From Prauserella isguenensis (GTDB lineage: Bacteria; Actinomycetota; Actinomycetes; Mycobacteriales; Pseudonocardiaceae): DNA of 64,000 bases. Below are positions 59,689-64,000 of this stretch, in pieces (positions within the stretch are counted from its first letter, which is position 1; every line of letters begins with the position of its first letter). A model generated the notes under the pieces. The model was not told where the DNA came from. It did not search any database and worked only from the letters and a program-made list of their open reading frames with translations. Position numbers and translations under genes: made by a program. The stretch covers positions 248,001-312,000 of the forward strand of contig NZ_JACHWU010000003.1 in NCBI RefSeq assembly GCF_014191605.1, in the 5' to 3' direction.

Positions 59689-60543
59689 TCACGGCTCGGG
59701 CACCGGGGGCTGCACGACGACGCCGAGCACGCCGGGGCCGGTGTGCGCGCCGATCACCGCGCCGAGTTCGCTGACGACGCACCCTCGCGAGCTGGGCAGA
59801 CGCTCGTCCAGCCGCGTGGCCAGCTCGGCAGCACGGTCCGGTGCGGCCAGGTGGTGCACGGCGACCTCCACGTCCGACTCGCCTCCGGCTGCCTCCGCCG
59901 CCAACTCGACCAGCCGGGTCATCGCCCTGCTCGTGGTGCGTACCTTCTCGAGGGGCGTGATCTCCCCGTCGGCCATGTGCAGTACCGGTTTGACCATCAG
60001 TGCCGTGCCGAGCAGCGCCGCGGCGTGGCCGATCCGCCCACCGCGGCGCAGATGTTCGAGGGTCTCGACCACGAACAGGGTCCGCGACCGAGCCGCAGCC
60101 GCGGTCGCGGCGTCCTCGACCTCCTCACCGGTCACACCGGATCGCGCCGCGGCCGCTGCGTGGCCCGCTGCGAAGCCGAGTCCCATGGCCGTCGTCCGCG
60201 AGTCCACGACCCGCACGCGATCCGGCCCGACCTCCTGCGCCGCCAGCACCGCGGCCTCCCAGGTGCCCGACAGGCGTTTCGACAGGTGTATCGACACGAC
60301 CGAGTCGGCACCCGCGTCGAGCGCCGCCCGGAACTCCGCCGCGAGCTCCGCCGGGGTCGGCCGCGACGTGGTCACGATCCGTTTGCGCCGCAGCGCACCG
60401 GTCAGGGCCTCGGGTCCGAACTCGCCGGACGGCACAGCCGTCCCGTCGACGAGCACGTGCAGCGGGACCACCCGGATACCGGCACGTTCGGCGAAGCCTT
60501 CCGGGAGATGGGCGGTGGAATCGGTGACGACGGCGACCGGCAC
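59689..60543 (-). CDS. DegV-family fatty-acid-binding protein
   Basis: A 284-residue two-domain protein: VAVVTDSTAHLPEGFAERAGIRVVPLHVLVDG at the N-terminus, KRIVTTSRPTPAELAAEF, SVVSIHLSKRLSGTWEAAVLAAQ, DSRTTAMGLGF, and the C-terminal ETLEHLRRGGRIGHAAALLG. DegV-fold proteins bind a fatty acid in a buried pocket and can serve as FakB subunits of fatty-acid kinase. It lies next to octT, in the order of Rv2417c and Rv2418c. Confidence 0.93.
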   Translation of the reverse strand: MPVAVVTDSTAHLPEGFAERAGIRVVPLHVLVDGTAVPSGEFGPEALTGALRRKRIVTTSRPTPAELAAEFRAALDAGADSVVSIHLSKRLSGTWEAAVLAAQEVGPDRVRVVDSRTTAMGLGFAAGHAAAAARSGVTGEEVEDAATAAAARSRTLFVVETLEHLRRGGRIGHAAALLGTALMVKPVLHMADGEITPLEKVRTTSRAMTRLVELAAEAAGGESDVEVAVHHLAAPDRAAELATRLDERLPSSRGCVVSELGAVIGAHTGPGVLGVVVQPPVPEP

Positions 60544-60552
60544 GCCGCCACC

Positions 60553-61332
60553 CTACGTTCCGCGGGCCTCGCCGCCGACGACCGGCGCGGGCGCCACGCC
60601 GGGCAGCATCGCCGCGATCCGTTCCGCCATGGCGTGTCCCACGGCGGCGTGACCGTCCCAGCCCCAGTGCATGCCGTCGGGATTGCCGTGCCCGCCGAGG
60701 ACGTGCTCGCCGACGACTGCCGCCACGTCGAGCATCGGGACGCCGGTGCGCTCGGCCCACGCGTCGAGCCTCGCCGCGGTCGCCGCGCGTTCGCTGTGCA
60801 CCCGGCCGTAGTCGGCGGACCGGTGCACCGACGGCAGCCAGCCCACGATCGGCAGCTCCGAACGCAGGACGCGCAGCGCGCCGACGGCGGTGTCGAGATA
60901 GCGGACGGTCAACCGGGAAGGCAGCACGGCGGGCCTGCCCCGCGTGAGGCGGGCCAACGCAGGCTGCGCGCGACGGTAGGCGCCGCGGGCGAACCGCCGG
61001 AGCCCGTCGGGGCGCAGGTAACGCAATCCGGTGCGCAGGTACGTCGGCAACGGTGACGGCAACGTGTCCATGCTGCCGACGGCCAGCACGACGACGTCGG
61101 CGCGGTGCAGCTCGGCCCACAGCTGCGGGTCGCCGATCAGCGCCCACCACGCGTCACGCGCCGTCCATCCGAAACCCGCGAACAACACGGCCTCGCCGCC
61201 GATGTCGCGGGCGCACACGTTCGGCCACAGGCGGGGTTCGTCGGCCGGATGTCCGCTGTCAGGTCCATGGAAGCTCAGCGAATCGCCGAGCACCAGAATC
61301 CGTGGCGCGGTCGTCGGTGCCTGATCCGCCAT
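60553..61332 (-). CDS. octT: SGNH hydrolase, OctT-like octanoyltransferase
   Basis: A 259-residue SGNH-fold protein. The nucleophile block is ILVLGDSLSFHG (Ser near residue 18), Asn in VLAVGSMD-type block III, and C-terminal GNPDGMHWGWDGHAAVG with catalytic Asp and His. By position beside gpgP, rsfS and nadD it corresponds to M. tuberculosis Rv2418c, which octanoylates diglucosylglycerate in methylglucose lipopolysaccharide synthesis. ATG at 61332 is nine bases after the gpgP stop; the longer frame to 61443 runs into gpgP. Confidence 0.85.
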   Translation of the reverse strand: MADQAPTTAPRILVLGDSLSFHGPDSGHPADEPRLWPNVCARDIGGEAVLFAGFGWTARDAWWALIGDPQLWAELHRADVVVLAVGSMDTLPSPLPTYLRTGLRYLRPDGLRRFARGAYRRAQPALARLTRGRPAVLPSRLTVRYLDTAVGALRVLRSELPIVGWLPSVHRSADYGRVHSERAATAARLDAWAERTGVPMLDVAAVVGEHVLGGHGNPDGMHWGWDGHAAVGHAMAERIAAMLPGVAPAPVVGGEARGT

Positions 61333-61340
61333 CGCCGGTG

Positions 61341-61952
61341 CTATCCCGTCATACCCGCGTTGTAGGCCTGCAGGCGCCAGCGGTCGTCGCGACGACTCAG
61401 GTCCACCCAGTGGCAGTTGCCGATGCCACCGAGCGACGGCCACAGCGCCACGGGCAGGTCCACCAGGTAGGCGGTCAGCGCGAGGATCAGGCCACCGTGG
61501 GCCGCAAGCAGCACGGTGCCGTACTCCTCGTCGTCACGAACCAGATCGGCAACGACCTCCCCGGCACGTTCGGCGACGTCGACACGGGACTCGCCGCCGG
61601 GCGGGGCCCACGCCGCGTCGAGTCGCCACCGGTCCCGCTCACCGGGCGCCTGTGCGTCCACCTCGGCGCCGGTCATACCCTGCCACTCGCCGAGATGCGT
61701 CTCCCGCAGCCGCTTGTCGAGCCGCAGCGGAACGCCGATCGCGTCGGTCAGCACCGTCGCGGTGTCGGTGGCCCGGCGCAGGTCGGAGGCGATCACCAGG
61801 TCCGGTTCGAACCGCGTGAGGGCTGCCACGGCGAACCGCGCCTGGTTCCAACCCACCTCGGTGAGTGCCGAGTCGAGGTGACCCTGCATGCGGCCCGCGG
61901 CGTTGTAGTCGGTTTCGCCGTGCCGCCAGAGCACGATCCGTTCGACGCTCAC
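61341..61952 (-). CDS. gpgP: Glucosyl-3-phosphoglycerate phosphatase
   Basis: A 203-residue histidine phosphatase. The phosphohistidine motif is VLWRHGETDYN near residue 6; DLVIASDLRRATDTATVL, LRETHLGEWQGMTGAEVD and LAAHGGLILAL give the second His. It corresponds to Rv2419c, which removes the phosphate from glucosyl-3-phosphoglycerate. GTG at 61952 overlaps the rsfS stop (GTGA). Confidence 0.9.
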   Translation of the reverse strand: MSVERIVLWRHGETDYNAAGRMQGHLDSALTEVGWNQARFAVAALTRFEPDLVIASDLRRATDTATVLTDAIGVPLRLDKRLRETHLGEWQGMTGAEVDAQAPGERDRWRLDAAWAPPGGESRVDVAERAGEVVADLVRDDEEYGTVLLAAHGGLILALTAYLVDLPVALWPSLGGIGNCHWVDLSRRDDRWRLQAYNAGMTG

Positions 61953-62350
61953 TGGGCGTCCGATTCCTCGGCTGCGCGGGCCACGGCCTCGTCGAGGCCG
62001 TCGACCTCGAGTTGCGGGCAGTCCTTCCACAGGCGCTCGAGGCCGTAGAAGGCGCGTTCCTCGTCGTGCTGGACGTGGACCACGACGTCGACGAAGTCGA
62101 GCAGGACCCAGCGGCCTTCCCGCTCACCCTCACGGCGGACGAGCTTGTGCCCGGCCTTGCGCATCTTCTCCTCGACGTTGTCGACGATCGCACCGACCTG
62201 CCGTTCGTTCGGCGCGGACGCGATGACGAACGCGTCGGTGATGATGAGCTGATCGGAGACGTCGAGCACGACGATGTCGGTCGCTTTCTTGTCCGCGGCC
62301 GCGTGCGCGGCCACGTTCGCGAGGTCTCGTGCTTCGGCCGTCGCTGCCAC
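61949..62350 (-). CDS. rsfS: Ribosomal silencing factor RsfS
   Basis: A 133-residue protein of the Iojap/RsfS family: AADKKATDIVVLDVSDQLIITDAFVIASAPNERQVGAIVDNVEEKM and GRWVLLDFVDVVVHVQHDEERAFYGLERLW. It binds ribosomal protein L14 and keeps ribosomal subunits apart during starvation. GTG at 62350 is preceded by GAGGGC. It lies between nadD and gpgP as in mycobacteria. Confidence 0.95.
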   Translation of the reverse strand: MAATAEARDLANVAAHAAADKKATDIVVLDVSDQLIITDAFVIASAPNERQVGAIVDNVEEKMRKAGHKLVRREGEREGRWVLLDFVDVVVHVQHDEERAFYGLERLWKDCPQLEVDGLDEAVARAAEESDAQ

Positions 62351-62428
62351 GGTGGTGCCCTCCGGATTAGTACGTACGCCGGATGCAGGGTACCCGGAAG
62401 GGCGGACGCGCCCGTCGCCTCCGCCCGG

Positions 62429-63025
62429 TCAGTCGTGATCCGCGCGATACAGCCCGCGTTTGTGGATGTAGCGGACGACACCGTCGGGCACCAGGTACCA
62501 CACCGGTTCGCCGCCGGCGACGCGCTCACGCAGCGCCGTCGACGAGATCGCCATCGCCGTGACCTCGACGAGACTGGCCTTGCCGGGCGGCAGGTGGTCG
62601 TCGTCGAGGCGGTACCCGGGCCGGGTCACACCGATGAAGTGGGCGTTGGCGAACACCTCGTCGGCGGCGCGCCACGTGAGGATCTGCTGGAGCGCGTCGG
62701 CGCCGGTGATGAAGAACAGGTCGTCGTCGGGATACTGCACGCGCAGGTCACGCAGCGTGTCGACGGTGTAGGTCTGGCCACCGCGGTCGATGTCCACCCT
62801 GCTGACGGAGAAGACCGGGTTCGACGCGGTGGCGATGACGGTCATCAGGTAGCGGTCCTCGGCGGGGGTCACCACCCGATCGGTCTTCTGCCACGGCTGA
62901 CCCGTCGGGACAAAGACGACCTCGTCGAGTCCGAAACGGGCCTGGACTTCGCTGGCGGCGACGAGATGGCCATGGTGCACGGGGTCGAAGGTTCCCCCCA
63001 TGACCCCGATGCGGCGCGACGACAT
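62429..63025 (-). CDS. nadD: Nicotinate-nucleotide adenylyltransferase
   Basis: A 198-residue nucleotidyltransferase: [21 protein letters not shown] at the N-terminus, [27 protein letters not shown] and [14 protein letters not shown] (the ISSTxxR motif). It makes deamido-NAD from nicotinate mononucleotide. ATG at 63025 is supported by family length and by the conserved start. It heads the minus-strand run nadD-rsfS-gpgP-octT-degV. Confidence 0.96.
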   Translation of the reverse strand: MSSRRIGVMGGTFDPVHHGHLVAASEVQARFGLDEVVFVPTGQPWQKTDRVVTPAEDRYLMTVIATASNPVFSVSRVDIDRGGQTYTVDTLRDLRVQYPDDDLFFITGADALQQILTWRAADEVFANAHFIGVTRPGYRLDDDHLPPGKASLVEVTAMAISSTALRERVAGGEPVWYLVPDGVVRYIHKRGLYRADHD

Positions 63026-63080
63026 GAGCACCCACCCTATACGGCCTCCGATACGGACATCGATCCGCGCCGGTGTTGAT

Positions 63081-63131
63081 CCGTGTGGTGCGGGCCGGCC
63101 CTCCCCTGCCGGGTCGGCCCGCACCACACGG
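63081..63131. terminator. 21-bp inverted repeat in the nadD/recQ divergent region
   Basis: CCGTGTGGTGCGGGCCGGCCC pairs with 63111-63131 around a 9-base loop, with one G-T wobble. It resembles a strong terminator but lies between diverging genes. A second hairpin follows at 63135-63166. Confidence 0.7.
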
Positions 63132-63134
63132 GGG

Positions 63135-63166
63135 CGGCGTGGTGACCTGGGGGCCGCACCACGCCG
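63135..63166. terminator. Second hairpin, 10-bp stem
   Basis: CGGCGTGGTG pairs with CACCACGCCG across a 12-base loop, directly next to the preceding larger hairpin. Both share GTGGTG/CACCAC stems. Confidence 0.65.
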
Positions 63167-63330
63167 GCGACCGGGTCCCCGTTCCGATCGCGGATGAGAC
63201 CTCGGCGCCGGAGCCCCATGACGCCGATTTCTCGTGTCCTGGGTCACATTCCGGCACGAGGGGCCCCTTCGCGACGGAAAACCGCCCCGCGGCGCGGACA
63301 GTGTCGGCTGCGGGGTGTAGAGCTGGACCC

Positions 63331-64000
63331 GTGACTACCGAGGAACACGGCTCCGGCGAGCATCCCGTCAGCAGCCGCCCCGCCCCCGACGACGGCGCCG
63401 GCACGGATTCCGGCGCAGGCCTCCGCGGCCGGGCCGCGACACTGCTGCGCGCGCTGGCGGGCGAGCACGCGCAGCTGCGCGACGACCAGTGGACCGCGAT
63501 CGAGGCCCTCGTCGCGGAACACCGGCGCGCACTCGTCGTGCAGCGCACGGGCTGGGGCAAATCGGCGGTGTACTTCCTGGCCACGGCGCTGCTCCGCGAG
63601 CGGGGCGCCGGGCCGACGGTGATCATCTCGCCGCTGCTCGCGCTGATGCGGAACCAGATCTCGGCAGCCTCCCGGGCGGGCATCCGCGCCGCGACGATGA
63701 ACTCGGCCAACCAACAGGAATGGGACGAGGTGCGGACCGGCGTCGACGCGGGCGAGATCGACGTGTTGCTGGTCAGTCCCGAACGTCTCAACAACCCGGA
63801 CTTCCGCGACGCCGTGCTGCCCGAGCTGGCGGCGTCCGCAGGCCTGCTCGTGGTGGACGAGGCCCACTGCATCTCGGACTGGGGTCACGACTTCCGCCCG
63901 GATTACCGCAGGCTCCGCACGCTGCTGGCGGAACTTCCCGACGGCGTCCCCGTACTGGCCACGACGGCGACGGCGAACGACCGCGTCGTCACCGACGTCG
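63331..64000 (+). CDS. recQ: RecQ-type DNA helicase (3' end outside window)
   Basis: The frame is open from GTG at 63331 to the window end, so only the first 223 residues are seen. A polar tail of about 35 residues precedes [34 protein letters not shown] (Walker A TGWGKS), [13 protein letters not shown] (motif Ia), [35 protein letters not shown] (motif II DEAH) and [12 protein letters not shown] (motif III). These are RecQ superfamily 2 helicase motifs. A TAGAGC hexamer ends seven bases before the GTG and could be a -10 element of a leaderless transcript. Confidence 0.88.
   Translation, partial: MTTEEHGSGEHPVSSRPAPDDGAGTDSGAGLRGRAATLLRALAGEHAQLRDDQWTAIEALVAEHRRALVVQRTGWGKSAVYFLATALLRERGAGPTVIISPLLALMRNQISAASRAGIRAATMNSANQQEWDEVRTGVDAGEIDVLLVSPERLNNPDFRDAVLPELAASAGLLVVDEAHCISDWGHDFRPDYRRLRTLLAELPDGVPVLATTATANDRVVTDV

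Overview
This window is high-GC DNA (close to 70% by eye) from an actinomycete, most likely of the Pseudonocardiaceae (Saccharomonospora/Amycolatopsis type). The evidence is GTG-rich gene starts with 4-bp GTGA/ATGA overlaps, a WhiB regulator, F420-type oxidoreductases, an actinomycete-specific SAM methyltransferase family, a mycobacterial-type sterol ring C/D cluster, and a block (lepA, rpsT, holA, comEC, comEA, degV, octT, gpgP, rsfS, nadD) in the order known from Mycobacterium tuberculosis. I see no IS element, prophage, CRISPR array, tRNA or rRNA. The genus assignment is inference.

Region 1 (1-6959) is one tightly overlapping operon: BtpA/SgcQ-like TIM barrel (cut by the window edge), PfkB kinase, a ribose-type ABC importer (lipoprotein, ATPase, permease), a phosphotriesterase-like hydrolase, a GATase1-like protein and a TenA/thiaminase-like protein. 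It looks like a dedicated uptake and breakdown route for an unidentified glycoside-like compound and is the best candidate here for an undescribed system. Region 2 (7034-13020) holds single genes: a PPOX-fold oxidoreductase, a secreted lytic transglycosylase behind a 700-bp leader, a methyltransferase, a CYTH-CHAD polyphosphate-related protein and an aldo/keto reductase.

Region 3 (13007-22188) matches the sterol ring C/D (HIP) catabolic set of mycobacteria: fadE33-fadE32-fadE31-crotonase-fadD3 diverging from fadE30-ipdF-fadA6, with a palindromic KstR-like operator in the shared promoter. Region 4 (22503-32958) holds a glycerate pathway pair (2-hydroxyacid dehydrogenase and glycerate kinase), a zinc alcohol dehydrogenase, a cysteine-free HesB-like protein, a STAS anti-sigma antagonist, small membrane proteins, an LLM-class F420 enzyme, a WhiB regulator, a trans-acting enoyl reductase-like protein and hemW.

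Region 5 (33065-36056) is cstA, a YbdD/YjiX-like small protein and an ArsA-like ATPase. Region 6 (37304-43177) is the sulfate assimilation operon, with a cysteine-containing leader peptide followed by sirA, a zinc ribbon, cysH, cysD, cysN and a sirohydrochlorin chelatase. Region 7 (43219-49372) is miscellaneous, including an RNase Sa-like nuclease next to its barstar-like inhibitor. Region 8 (49868-64000) is housekeeping: lepA, rpsT, holA, a SAM-I riboswitch driving thrC, comEC-comEA, DegV, the methylglucose lipopolysaccharide genes octT and gpgP, rsfS, nadD and the start of a recQ-type helicase. Intergenic 21-bp tandem repeats and in-frame minisatellites recur through the window.
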